A DNA stretch of 64,000 bases from contig CM042551.1 of the NCBI GenBank assembly GCA_023630585.1, positions 18,320,001 to 18,384,000 on the forward strand, read 5' to 3'. The notes under the pieces are model-generated. The model saw nothing but the letters and a program-made list of their open reading frames with translations, had not been told where the DNA came from and did no database searches. A program made the translations under genes and the position numbers. The stretch comes from Cranoglanis bouderius (Eukaryota > Chordata > Actinopteri > Siluriformes > Cranoglanididae). Every line of letters begins with the position of its first letter. The stretch's first letter is position 1. This document shows positions 25,818 through 37,713 of the stretch, piece by piece.

Positions 25818-25889
25818 AGGCACGGACGGGGTTCGAACCCGCGATCTTCGGTTTACGAGACCGACGCCTTACCACTTGGCCACCGCGCC
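25818..25889 (-). tRNA. tRNA-Thr (anticodon CGT)
   Basis: A complete 72-nt cloverleaf. The acceptor stem GGCGCGG pairs with CCGTGCC (one G-U) and discriminator T. The anticodon stem TCGGT/ACCGA encloses CTCGTAA, anticodon CGT reading codon ACG. The T arm has GGTTCGAACCC, a perfect B box, and TGGCCAAGTGG in the D arm is a good A box. A run of T follows directly (AAAA at 25815-25818 on the + strand), a Pol III terminator. There is no intron or encoded CCA, as usual in eukaryotes. It sits about 78 bp from the neighbouring transposon and looks functional. Confidence 0.96.
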
Positions 25890-26450
25890 TGCGCCATCTT
25901 GTGGTCTGTGACTCAACTTCAACATAATACAGTGTTCTAGCGGGAAACTGTTAAATATACTAGTAAACAAACGTATTTTAATTTATTTTCTTTTAGCGTT
26001 TTGTTTCAGATTAAGCACCCAGCTTTTACCCAGGACACTTTAGATTTAACTGTATAATATGTTTACTAACTTGAACCTCAACCATGTAAGTAATGGACCT
26101 AAAGGTAAGGACATTAGCTTTGTTGTTATAAAGCCACTCACTGGCTTAATAACGTATAGCAGTTAAAATGTAAAATGTCTTTAATGTCTATTTTATCACC
26201 TTCCTGACTTAGGTACTCCCCAGAAAACAAATAGCTCTTGTCTTTGGGGGCAAATCACTTACTGCATTTTTCTTGACATCCACAAGGGGACGCTGTGTAG
26301 CCGTAATATTTCTGAATTGTTTTATAGAATTCATATAATAGATCACAGGTTCCCAACCCTGGTCCTGGAGTTCCCCCTGCCCTGCACATTTCAGTGTTTC
26401 CCCTGGTCTAACACATCCAGGTTTTACTGCCCTGCTGAAAAAAATACAGC

Positions 26451-26716
26451 AACAATAGAAACCCTCACAGAATTTCTAATTGTTTTAATAGTTATAATGG
26501 GAATTGTATTGGTTTTAATGGAAACTATAATGGTCCCTGTGGGTCTCTACTGCTAATTTTTTGCCTTCTGTTGGTGGCATGTTTTGTCTAGTATGTCCTT
26601 AGTATGTCCTTAGCATGTCCTACTATGTAATGGAAACCATTTGGTAATGGTTAACAGCTGATGGTTTGTAATGGTATTTGTAGTGGAACCCATTAGAATT
26701 TCTGTGATGGTTCCTA
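26451..26716 (+). repeat. Dispersed repeat family B, copy 2
   Basis: Matches 4178-4421 over most of its length (for example TGGAAAC, TGGTCCCTGTGGG, GCTGATGGTTTGTAATGGTA). It carries a local tandem expansion of AGTATGTCCTT near 26590-26620. Non-coding. Confidence 0.7.
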
Positions 26717-26730
26717 TTTTTTTTCAGTCA

Positions 26731-27592
26731 TGGAACTAGTGTGGGGCAGCCATAGCTAAGTAATTAGTTTACATTAATACCAAATCATTTAAATGTGGAA
26801 ACGCTATAATTTTATATAGATTTAATATTTCAGCCAATGCTTATTTCAATATTTGGTTACTTGCCGTGTTAGTAGTGTTTTTAAATAATGGCATTTTACA
26901 GTGTTGTTCAAGAAGTGCAGTAAAACCTATGTCTATAGGGTATAAACATGAAAAGTCATGTTTTGTTTTATTTATTTATTTTTACATGAGGTAGGGTGAG
27001 TTCAGATACATTGGGTCAGTTTTAAAAAAAAAAAAAAAAAAAACCATTCTGAATTTTAATTATCTGGTGTTAGAGTCTCACCCACCAACCCCTTAGCCCC
27101 CACTGCCCACTCCAGTTAAAATGCCTCCGGCAATCACTGGGAAAATTGCTATACTGCATATTGTCTACTACATAGGATCCCTGCATTGGTCCAGGAGTAC
27201 TCTCTATCATGCACATTTTGGTGTTTTCACTACACCCTGCTCTAACAGGCCGACTTCAAGGCCTGTTAATTGACTGATTAGTTGAATCAGTAGTTCTGGG
27301 TGTATGGAAAACACTACAAAATATAGGACACTGGATACACTGGGTACTCCAGGACCAGCGATGGGATCCTGTGTAGTAGATAATATACAGAGATCTTCCC
27401 AGTAATTGCCTGTTGAGAGGCATTTTGACTGGGGTGGGCAAGGGGCAGGGCATGGAACTTGAGTGGGGTGGCCATAACACAGTGTTACATTAATACAAAA
27501 TAATTTAAATGTCTAAATGCTATAGTTTGATGCATTTCATGTTTCAGCCTATGCTTATTTCAGTATTTAGTTACTGCCATGTTTGCAGTGTC
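26731..27592. repeat. Composite repeat with inverted core and flanking direct repeats
   Basis: Arms at 27105-27200 and 27344-27439 are diverged inverted copies (for example TCCAGGAGTAC against GTACTCCAGGA). Outside them, 26731-26880 and 27453-27592 are direct copies (ATGCTTATTTCA, ATTTAAATGT). A related CCAACCCTGGTCCTGGAG fragment lies at 26352-26369. This looks like several copies of one repeat inserted into or rearranged with each other. Confidence 0.55.
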
Positions 27593-28719
27593 GGTAGTTT
27601 ACGCTCTTCTTGCCGTTCATAATACAAAACATCCCAACGCATGATACAATTCTGAAATCCTCAAGGTGTTGACTGTCTAAATGTGAAGAAAAATGCATAG
27701 CCTGTTTGTTCAGGCCCCCTAGTAGTGTAGACGCCGGTGTCTACACTCTGACAATTGTGTAAAAATAGCTTTCATGTAAAGAAAATAGCGACAATATCAA
27801 CAAAGGCTGCATGTCATCTTTCAAAGTAATAAATTGTCTATCTGCATTTCAGCTTTTCCTATCTCTTTGTCGTGGAGCACTCGATAACTGCACAGACGTG
27901 TGGCCTTGGGATTTGTTTACAGCCTGCCAGAACTCCCGACATAACGTGGCCAAGTATTTCGGACATCACAAACCAAATACTTTTGCCATCAAAAAATCGT
28001 GTTCCAACAACGCAACAATAAAATACAGCTGACAGGTAAAAACAACAGTTTTATTATAGTTTATTTAGTTTATTAAGGGAATTTTAAAAAACTTTTTAAA
28101 ACCATGTTCTATCTTGGTACATGTCTGTCCTTTCATTTAAGTGAGTAGTCTTTGGTGTGTATTTTGGGACAGTAAAACTTACATTAAATTAGTAAGAACT
28201 GACCCAAAATCATTAGTAAATTATGTTTGGGAATTTGAGACACATAAATATTTTTATTGGTTTAGGCCTTTACTTTTATCTTCAATGACATTTTTAAAAT
28301 GATATTTATTTGTAGCAAATTCATTCATGGCATCAGTAAATCAAATTTCAATAACATTATTTGAGAAACATCCCCAAATCCATAATGAATACCACACTAA
28401 TGAATGAATTGTCTATTAATCAGTGTATATGTTTAGAAATAAGGTTCAGTAACATAAAGTTTACTTTATTGTTACAAATTCCTCTGTGAAATCATTGTTG
28501 ATAGGTCATCATTTAGAGTGGTTTATGGCAGAGCTTTTTTCATGAAAAAAGACTGATGACATTTGAATAGACTTTAAAAATCAAATGGATAAAGTGCAAG
28601 AATGTAGAAAATACAGAACAGTAACTTAACAATTACTGCTGATATTAATCCACTACATGCATGAATGTAGAACACTGGTCAGGGAAGATACATCTATCTA
28701 TGGATTATCTTCTCTGTCT

Positions 28720-28775
28720 GTCTGTCTGTCTGTCTAACTCTCTATCCATCTGTCTGTCTGTCTGTCTGTCCACAG

Positions 28776-28852
<77 letters not shown>

Positions 28853-28872
28853 GTCTGTCTGTCTGTCTGCCT
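28720..28872. repeat. (GTCT)n/(ATCT)n compound microsatellite
   Basis: GTCT units at about 28715-28770, then a long ATCT array (28777-28850) ending in GTCT units. The 101-codon frame across it is an artefact. Confidence 0.95.
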
Positions 28873-28890
28873 GTCAGACAGAAGTTATAT

Positions 28891-29121
28891 AAATAATGAA
28901 TCCAACACAAAAACAGAGACTCGTCTCAGACCGTGGTTTGTGTTTGATAATAGTGGCGCAAAATGAAAAAAAAAAAAAAAAAAAAGCTAGTAAAAGTACT
29001 CGTCTCATAAGAAATTATATATATATATATAAATAAAATAAATATTTATCTAAATAAAAATGATTAATTCTTTGTTGTCTATGTCGCACAATGTTATTTG
29101 AGTCAATTTTTTGTTGTTATC
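28891..29121 (+). repeat. Locally duplicated segment, copy 1
   Basis: Matches 32445-32746 in two blocks: 28891-29007 against 32445-32555, and 29067-29121 against 32699-32746. Shared motifs include GCTAGTAAAAGTACTCGT and GCACAATGTTATTTGAGTCA. This copy lacks about 140 bp present in the other. Confidence 0.7.
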
Positions 29122-29159
29122 AATCACTCACTCAGTCAGTCTGTCTATCTATCTATCTA

Positions 29160-29790
29160 CAGTACTGTGCAAAAGTTTTAGGTACATGCAAAGAAATGCT
29201 GTTGAGCAAAGATGCTTTCAAAAGAATTAAATTGAATGTTTCTACATAAAAAGTCTAGTCACTCGTGCACATCATAAAAGCAATTTCTCATTCTTTTGAT
29301 CAAATTGCCAATGCTTTGGTACATTCATGCAATTAATTGTCTGGGAATGTGTGAAGCGTTAGATCAACCAATGATCAACCAGTTCTCTAAAATAGCTCAG
29401 AGGTGCATCTCATGAACCTTCAATTGGCAGGCGTATATAGACAGAGCACAACACAGTGTTACAATTTCTGCCAATGGATGAACAACGAGGAAACGAACAG
29501 GGTCAACAGCCAGGAAGAAGAAGAAGAGTAAGGATGCGTGGTGGAAGGGTAGGGAGGCAAAACAGAGGAAGAGGTAGAAGAGGCCAAGGACATAGGCACG
29601 ATGAAATAAGGGCCACTATTGTGGACCATGTTCTCAATAATGGCCTTACAATGGCCGAGGCTGGTCGAAGGGTGCAGCCGAATGTTGGGAGAACAACCGT
29701 GTCCTCAATCATTCAAACATTTCGTAGACAAAACAGGTATGTAATCCAACAATGTGCACTGTACTGTAATACTGTATACTTACTGTAATG
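29160..29790 (+). mobile_element. CAGTACTG-family transposon carrying a transposase exon, right end not found
   Basis: The left terminus CAGTACTGTGCAAAAGTTTT follows a TA at 29158-29159 and matches the ends at 12246 and 62860. A TATATAG box at 29434-29440 precedes the transposase exon. No matching right terminus is visible downstream to 30.8 kb, so the element is 3' truncated or its right end lies in sequence I could not match. Confidence 0.75.
29474..29736 (+). CDS. Transposase N-terminal exon (IS630/Tc1-like), partial
   Basis: From ATG 29474 the frame gives a very basic Arg/Gly-rich leader (RRRRVRMRGG, GRGRRGQGH). A helix-turn-helix region follows, with HDEIRATIVDHVLNNGLTMA, EAGRRVQPN and SIIQTFRRQNR. 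This matches my memory of a multicopy fish transposase family in which this segment precedes a DDE catalytic domain. The exon ends at CAG|GTATGT (29736/29737), a good donor, and no catalytic exon is visible downstream. The frame is intact over 87 codons, so this is either a young truncated copy or a domain kept without the nuclease. Confidence 0.6.
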
Positions 29791-30660
29791 CTTCATATTA
29801 CAGTAGGCCAATGTATACAGTATACAGTAAATATACTTTATACAGATACATACTGTAACACACAAACACACACACACACACACACATGTATACATATACA
29901 GTGACATATTCTATGAAATCTCTTTTGAAGTCATTGTTATCAAACCCGTAGTTTACATCAGGAAATACTGACAGAGTACACTGTTATACTGACAACATGG
30001 CTAAGCATTTTGACTATCGTGTTTGTGATTCTGATGGCACTGATATATTCATTGACATAAATATTTACTTTTGAGAGATGAACTAAGGATTTTGAGCAAC
30101 TTTTGCTGGTAATCCATTGTGTGGTGCTGTTTGTACAAATTGTTTCGACAAATGCACTTACTGGTTTGCAAATGTTACGGATGATTCAAGAAATGTACCA
30201 GAGAGACTGAGAAAAACTATAATATGTATAGTAAAGAGACCTTGAACCCATAAAAGGCACTATATATACCATATATACAAAAATCTTCTGTCTGTCTGAT
30301 CAAACATGACTACTCCCCCTCTTAATGTAATTTCTTGTTTCCAACAGTACATTTACCTACTTGTATATCTGTATATCTAAATCCTAAATGTATAACCTGC
30401 TGCATGATGCCTGCTCTAGCCTATATGCTTTTTTTTACACACATATATGAGTGCAAGATTTGGAAAAAAAAACAAACAAAAAAAAAAAGGTAGCACAGAT
30501 GGTATGGTCAGATGCACTGCTTATATCTCTGTGTCCTTTAATCTCCCCTTGTTGTGTGTGCGCTCTTTCATGGCAGGCCCAGGCTTCAGTCTTACAGCCT
30601 GAAGGGAGGAATAAACAAGCACCTCTGGGAGAGTGGGAGACAGCTCGGAGAGGGAGGGGG
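29791..30660. other. Intergenic, no gene recognised
   Basis: Short (CA)n near 29869-29886. AT-rich until about 30530, then more even composition leading into the exon-like sequence at 30.7 kb. Confidence 0.4.
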
Positions 30661-30774
30661 AGCTGCAGAATAACAGAATAAAGATGGGGAGAAGAGTCCA
30701 AGAGGAGCTCAGCTTCGGATCGAAACCTGAGCTTGGTGCTAATCTTTGGTATCACTGAGTAGCAGAAATGGAGA
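30661..30774 (+). other. Possible first exon with a short ATG segment
   Basis: Purine-rich sequence ends AGCAGAAATGGAGA and then GTAAGT. An ATG (30768) with G at -3 and +4 is followed after 7 coding bases by a consensus donor. It could be a 5' untranslated exon plus start codon of a small gene joined to 31500. There is no protein-level support. Confidence 0.25.
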
Positions 30775-31056
30775 GTAAGTGAGATATAGGTTTTATTTTT
30801 TTTTTTAATTTTTTTTTTTTTGAGAAAGTTTTACAGATTCAGGCATTTTGTATATGCGTGACACACTAGCCTTACGAACAGCTCATATTGTATATGCATA
30901 CACATACACAGTTCCTGAGGGGACAGGGACAAAAAACATGGGATCTCTTGGGATGAGTTGGTTGGGTTGTTGGAATGTTCGCACAGGTTTAGACTAAATA
31001 TCAGACTTGAACTCCTGAGAGACAGCAGCCAAAGTGACTGTTATATTCACTTTTCT

Positions 31057-31292
<236 letters not shown>

Positions 31293-31499
31293 TTCAACAT
31301 GTTCAATGTGTTTCACATTTTATAGGAAATAAATCCAGAGATTGCATCATATGAGAACATTCTGCTTCTGGAAAGACATTTTGAAGTGCCGAACATTCGG
31401 AAATGCATAATTTATAAAAAAATAAATAAACAAAGAATAAAAAAAAAGACATTTGAGAGAAATATCTTATGAATACATGAATACATTTGTTTTTCTCAG

Positions 31500-31578
31500 A
31501 GTTCTCAGTTGTCAAAGTCAATAGAGAAAACCTTGTTCGCCCACTTTATCCAGCCATCATGGGGGAATGGACTAGACG
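31500..31578 (+). other. Exon-like segment, 79 nt
   Basis: A pyrimidine-rich acceptor (TTTTTCTCAG ending 31499) and donor CG|GTAAGT (31579) bound a segment open in two frames. In the frame starting at its first base it joins in phase to 32859-32944 (stop TGA 32942-32944), giving 54 codons in all. I do not recognise the peptide. Confidence 0.25.
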
Positions 31579-32444
31579 GTAAGTTGCTGCATTTGTAATG
31601 CTATGCAGGATTGATTTGGAGAACTGAGCATCCTTGTCCTTCCCTTGATTTCAAATCAATGCTGCACCATAACCTTAGAACCATTCCCCAGCCTCGGTAT
31701 ACCTCTTAACGAGTCGGTTTTATTCACACGATACTCAGCTTTCTGTTGTTGTTGTCCTCTTTGAGTGAAAATATAAATTATGTGAAAAAAGATCCAGCAC
31801 ACTTCCTTGTGAACAATGTGTATGTGTAAACAAAGGGAGGCGGGAAACAAACAAGTTACCTTCAATAGCCCAAAGATAAATTTCGAGACAGTGCATTTTC
31901 CAGAACCTGCATTGATTGATTCATTAGCTCTTAGATCTTCGAGGTGAAAGGAGCTCATAATGATCAGGAAACCAAGACATTTTTGAGTAATAACACTGCT
32001 CATTGTAGGCTGTGATGTGTCACTGATATTACGTGAGAACTGAATGCTTTCCCTGGCACAGCCACATGTTCCCTCAGCATACGTCAAGCTTTCTCCCCCA
32101 TTTTAAAACACCTTTGGTGTCACATCACATTACAGCCCTTGAATTTGATGTTATCTCCCTAGTTATCACGTTTCCTGTAGGATGTTTTATCATATCATTT
32201 TATTCCAGGTTTAGCATTTCTCTTTGCAAGAATAGGTGAGAGGCATACACACACATCAGAGATTTAATCATCCTGATTTGGCATCTTTATGAAAATGAAC
32301 GGAGTATAATTTACTTGACTGTATATTGTCTTGGTTGGGGTTATCAAAGTGATTTATGAAAGAAAAAATATATATCATTTAAGTCAATTTGTATCTCGAT
32401 TTAGGTTTAATAATTTATTCAATATGTTACAAATATATTCAGTT

Positions 32445-32746
32445 AAATAATGAATCAAACACAACAACAGAGTCTCGTCTCAGACCATGATTTGTGCTTG
32501 ATAATAGTGGCACAAAATGGAAAAAAAAAAAAAAAAGCTAGTAAAAGTACTCGTAATTGTCTTTTTTTCTTTTTTATTTGTGCATTTTTTATGATGTTGC
32601 TTGCTTGCAAGACATTGGTGCCTTGTGTTTGCTCTCAATTGCCAAGTGATTAAGAAAATTCTCCTAGCTTTGCAAACTGAAAACAAATGAAAAATAGTTA
32701 TATTTGTCGCACAATGTTATTTGAGTCAATTTTTTTATTGCTACAC
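32445..32746 (+). repeat. Locally duplicated segment, copy 2
   Basis: Partner of 28891-29121, in the same orientation and about 3.5 kb away. It contains an extra block at 32556-32698 that is absent from copy 1. Confidence 0.7.
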
Positions 32747-32858
32747 AAATGTACATTAAATTTAGTTGTCTGGTAAAATGTTTCTAATACACATTCCTTA
32801 AATATTTTATTGACACGAGCTGTCGTACTTTAATATGTACGTTTTCTCTCTCCACTAG

Positions 32859-33303
32859 TACAGAATGACCCCACCAGCCCCCAAAACCCCAGGATCCTGA
32901 CAGATGAGCCCTTAACTCCGGGGTGTGTGGTATGGAGCCACTGAGGCTAGAGGCCAGCTGCTATTTTATCCAATGATTTTCCTTTTTTTTTTTCTTTCTT
33001 TTTTTTTTCCTTCCAGTAGTCACTGTTCTGTTTTTGTACACGCAGCACGCGGGATCCTAACTGCCTCTTTGGTAGCCCTCCACCGCCAGCCAATGCGATC
33101 CTAAATGCAGCGGGACGAGTGGTCCGGCGAACAACACAAAGTGTGTATGGCGAATTTGCTTAAAGTGCGGTGGCGTCTACGCAAATGCGAGTGGCAGGCA
33201 ACACCAAGGATGTTTTGAATGGAAAATCGGGCATTGTGGGAAGAGTTTGCTGCCTCTGACCCTGGCTGCTACCAGACAAGCAAGTGTGAAATCTGTATGA
33301 AAG
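32859..33303 (+). other. Exon-like segments at 32859-32944 and 33017-33303
   Basis: The first follows TTTTCTCTCTCCACTAG and is open to TGA 32942-32944, with the Pro-rich start QNDPTSPQNPRILTDEPLTP. The second lies between a long pyrimidine tract ending CCTTCCAG (33016) and donor AAAG|GTAAGC (33303/33304), is moderately CpG-rich, and contains a short ATG frame from 33219. I recognise no protein family. Both could be non-coding exons or chance. Confidence 0.25.
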
Positions 33304-36270
33304 GTAAGCAGCTGATAACATTACCCAACAAAGGCAATATCATCTTCCCCCCCCTCCACATTTTTCTTTCCACCATTCTCATCTGTCTCCGCCGATCTTT
33401 TTTTTTTTCTTACCTCTCTTTTCCTCTGTATTCGCTGTTCAGTTTCGCTTTGCCATTCCTAGTTATTTTCCTTTTTAATTGGACTGCACTCTAGCAACAA
33501 ATAACAAATGGAAATTGGCGTTCGGTAAACACTGTTGTAGGAAGGACTGGTGTTCTATTGGCAGTGTGCTTCTGGGTTTTTTGTTTTGTTTTGTTTTGTT
33601 ATCCTGCTCAGGATGGACTGCACTGGTATCGCACAGCTGTCCTTTCATTTTCAAAGCTTGTTTGATTTTTCTAACCGTCATTCCCCCCCGAGCCTCATCT
33701 CACACTGTGATCACATCCAGCTCTACGTCCTAATGTTTACTGAGCAATTAGGAGCAAAATCACTTGTGCCTGTGGGGTCTGTTGCCATAGTTACAATAGG
33801 GTTTTCAAGGTCTATCATCTGGTCCTCAGCGTCCACCAATCAGCTGCAAGCGCCGAAGCTCTCAACATAAAGTAAAGATGCACATCTTTCACCAACACAG
33901 TAGTAAGGACCTGAAACAGATCCATGAGTATTACAAAGTACTCTGGAGTGGCAAGTAGGCGACTGCGTCCAGTCATGGCGGATCTTGGAAATCACGGCGG
34001 AGGAGACACCCAGCAGGAGAGGCAGGTGAGAGCATCGTCCATTTTGAGACTTAGCTAAGACTACTCCATGAAACAAGACTGAGACTGAGCTAACAAGATT
34101 AGCATTAAGCGCCAAACAATATAACTGGGCACGGGATGATAAATTTGGTTATGGCCGCACGGACGGTGATCATGCAAAAGAATGGACGCAAAAACAACAT
34201 GAAGCTTGGCTGTACTTCAAAAAATTAGGGTCAAAGGCTTCTTAGATCGATTTGTTTTTCAGAAACCGCGATCAAAGAGCTCCAGCAGGGCTCTTGTTCA
34301 GTTCTGATACATTCTTTCCCCCTTGTAATTTCCGAAAATGAGAATCCGTTGAGGAAATTTAATTTGATCAGTCAGAGTACATCTACGTCTTCGTCTTTTG
34401 TGTGCAGAGCTCTGTGTGTTTATAAAATTGGCCTAGATTAATCATAGCACTCTAAATCTCATTACATGGAACATCTGAGAAAATGGCATCTTCAAACACC
34501 TCTTTGGATGGGAAAGGGAGGGGGAGGCTTTAAATTCAGGCCTTCGTCAGATCAAAGGCCTCAGATCAGGGATGAATTTTTGAAGTTTTTCGCCGGATAT
34601 GTTTGGAATCGAGCATGCTCAGAAAATAAGCGCCATGGTGAGGCGTAAGCAGCCAGAACTCCACGTTCACGCCGCCCTCCTATCGAGCGGCCCAGGAGCC
34701 TGTCAATACCGTGATATGATTTCAGTACGAAAAGAGGACCTCCCTTCAATAACAGTCTTAAAAGGGGGCTAGAGTTGAAAGCAGAAGAAAGAAAGGGACG
34801 ATGGAGGGAAGAGGCGGATCGCCAGCTGAATCCAGCCAATATTAAAGATGGCGGCTGGGCATGCCGCAGACTGCGTAGCACTGGACCCAATCTGTGGAAA
34901 GACAATTGGAATAGTCTTCGCTTCAGTATAGGTACCACACACAGCGCTGACCCCACACGAACATGGTAGGTGCACCGTTTGTGTAATATTTCACCACCAC
35001 GTGTAATACCTGCTGTTACTTCTTCTCGCTCTAAAATATATTTCTTGCTCTTTCTATTTTTTATTTTTTTTTTACCTTTCTTCTCTTTTATTTATGGCTT
35101 ACATTTTGTGTCAACATGTAGCCCCGCTTCTATTATGACGCTCGTTCTTTCTTTTTTTTTTTTTTTTAAAGCTAGCACATCAATTGTTTTGACTGCTTTA
35201 AGCAGGCTACCATCTCAAACTGGAAATAACGACAATCTTTTGTGTTTTTTTCCTCTCTGTGCTCTCGGCGCTCTCTGTGCGTCGTTCAATTTAACAATAT
35301 AAATCTTTCGGCCGTTTATCTGTTGCTAGATATACCTCTGTGTCTTAAGCGCTACCTCCAAACTAGCAAAATGGGGAAGAAAAATGCATTTATTTTTGTG
35401 CTTTTCTTTATGCATATGGTAACATTAATCACTGGTTTCGGTATTAAGTAAACTCCAGGCGGCAATTCATTTAATCCTCTGTGCCTAATCCACTTGGTGG
35501 ATTGTTAGCCACGATATATTCAGCAATGACAAAAGATATCAGCAGGACTCCAAAATACACTTTGACAGGCTTTGGGTACCTCTTCTCACAAGACTCTCAA
35601 ACACTTAAAAGAGCAGCTTATCAATACACCAAAGACACCCTCTCTTTATGATGTCCCAATCACTGAAAATAACTCAACTATTATTCAACAGACTGGGCTT
35701 TTCTCTCAGCTTCAAAGAGCTCTCAAAACTATCATCATATTTTTTTCTCTCTTCTTGTCGGTCTTGTTCATTTCTGTGTCTCATAAATCTATGTATTTTC
35801 TTTATCATTAAAAGTGTTAGGATTTTTGTTTCTGCTATGTATTATACTGTTAATGGGACATTTAATTGACTTTGACTTGTTTGAGGGTTTGACATTTTTT
35901 TCGTCAGTATTAAAAAAAACTGTACTCAGTTTTAACATCTAAATGGGCTTTTGTCAACTGATCATGCCCCTCAAAAGATAAGCCTGCTTTAAGCATAGCC
36001 TACAAGGAGGCCTAAATCTGGACTGGCAGCTGTAACAAAAAACCAACATAGAAGGATTCTGAGGGAAGAGAATGCGTTTTCCTGTCAAGGAGACTTTTAT
36101 CATGACATCAGAATGAATTCTTTAGTAGTTTTTAGTTCGGTGATATTAATTATTTATACTGAAAAGAACAGGATAACAAAACTAAAAGATAAAAGATGAA
36201 AAGGGCATCACATCTATATTATATTATATTATAATGCATCCAAACTTGCAATGTGTTTCAAATGAATAAA
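33304..36270. other. Low-repeat interval with TCF/LEF-like core motifs
   Basis: From about 33840 to 34970 the sequence is less AT-rich and nearly free of repeat signatures. TCAAAG cores in the same orientation occur at 34231, 34272 and 34552 (the last in AGATCAAAGG). A CATG|GTAGGTG donor-like site is near 34965. The long frames here (for example - strand 34561-34956) show no domain. It could be a conserved regulatory region, but this cannot be shown from one sequence. Confidence 0.3.
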
Positions 36271-36277
36271 AGTGTAT

Positions 36278-36279
36278 GA

Positions 36280-36318
<39 letters not shown>

Positions 36319-36532
36319 TTGTACCAACTGACCTGTGCAACTAAACACCTATACAAACATAAAGCCAGTAGTGTTTCCCAAATGTTTTAGTTGTTTATGT
36401 TTATAAACTGTTGTTTATTATTATTATTGTTGTTGTTGTTATTGTTGTTGCAGTAGTTATTATTAATATTATTGTTTTGGTGTTGTTAATATTGTTGTTG
36501 TTGTTGTTGTTGTTGTTTAGTTGTTGTTATCA

Positions 36533-36588
<56 letters not shown>
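36278..36588. repeat. (GAAA)n and TTG/TTA-rich trinucleotide arrays
   Basis: GAAA array at 36278-36318. A long TTA/TTG-rich stretch at 36413-36588 produces the poly-Val/Ile/Leu/Tyr frame. Confidence 0.93.
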
Positions 36589-37210
36589 GTGACAGCACTT
36601 GTTGCTTTAAAATGAACGCATGCACAGTTTACCGACTGCATCAACCAGGCAAATGGCAAGCTGTCTCTGTGATTAGAAGCCAAAGGAACACCTGCAGACC
36701 CCAGTGCTTTTCTTCAGAGTCTCATTCATCCAACATGGCTGTCATCACCTTTTTATTGAACATGTGAGGCGCATATTAGTCTGTCACAGCTCCTGAAATG
36801 CTTTAAGACAGAGTCAACATGCACCAAACATGCTGCTGAGAGATGGAAATGTGCTTCGACTCATGTATTTTTTTTTTTTTCTTTACAGTTGACATTCTTT
36901 TATGCAACTTCATATAGTCTTACAGTGTCAGTGTGGCAATGACCCTGTTGCAAGTGATTTAATTTGCAGTCACTAATTAAGTGAATTACAGCGCATGTAA
37001 AATAGTCATAGTTAATGGTCAAAATCATAAAATGCATAATCAGTTAATGTGAAGCTGAAAAAAAGGTTTAAACAGGATGTAATGTAGTATATCCTTACTA
37101 ACATAAGGACAATTAGAGAGATAGCTCGACTGTTTGTTTCACCAAATACAGAATGTATGTTGATCATTCTGAAGTGACATCAGAGTAGCATGAAGTAATG
37201 CTAGGTAATC

Positions 37211-37713
37211 TAATGCTGCATTCGACTAAAGGTTGTAACTCGTAATTTCTGCCCTCGGACTAGGAAAAACCAAAGAAAAAGCTCCTTCAACTCGGAATTC
37301 CTACTCAGGACGGTCTCCTCAAGCCTGAGATCAGCAAGTGACATCAAATCAACATGGCGGCTCACAGCATCAACAGTAAACAAAGTAGCACTTCTTACCT
37401 TTAAATGAATTATACTGTATATACAAGTATTTTCTTTAGATCAGTCAACATACAGACATATTCGCTATAAATATATACAGTTATATGTTGTATATATACA
37501 AATATATACAGTTCTTATAAAGTATACTTTACAGTTCACGGTTTTGAGGAGGAAAATATACATCACTCATAACAGTTAGCTGGCTACTTTGCTGCTAACA
37601 AAAAATGAACATGGAGGCGTCCATGTTTTTTGTCCAACTTTGTAGCTCGACTTCACAGAGTTTCAAAACAACGTAATTCTGAGTTCCCACTTTCCATCGT
37701 AAGTCGAAGGCAG
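37211..37713. mobile_element. MITE with GCTGCATTCGACT-type termini
   Basis: The left end ATGCTGCATTCGACT and the right end (reverse complement TATGCTGCCTTCGACTTACG) are inverted. The interior is AT-rich and non-coding. A solo TGCTGCATTCGACTGGAAC at about 52571 may be a remnant of the same family. Confidence 0.5.

Noticed and set aside
34561..34956. 131-codon - strand frame
   Set aside because: No recognisable domain, no splice context, and overlapping frames are open on the other strand.
36411..36767. 118-codon hydrophobic frame resembling a membrane protein
   Set aside because: The hydrophobic part is the TTG/TTA-rich array.
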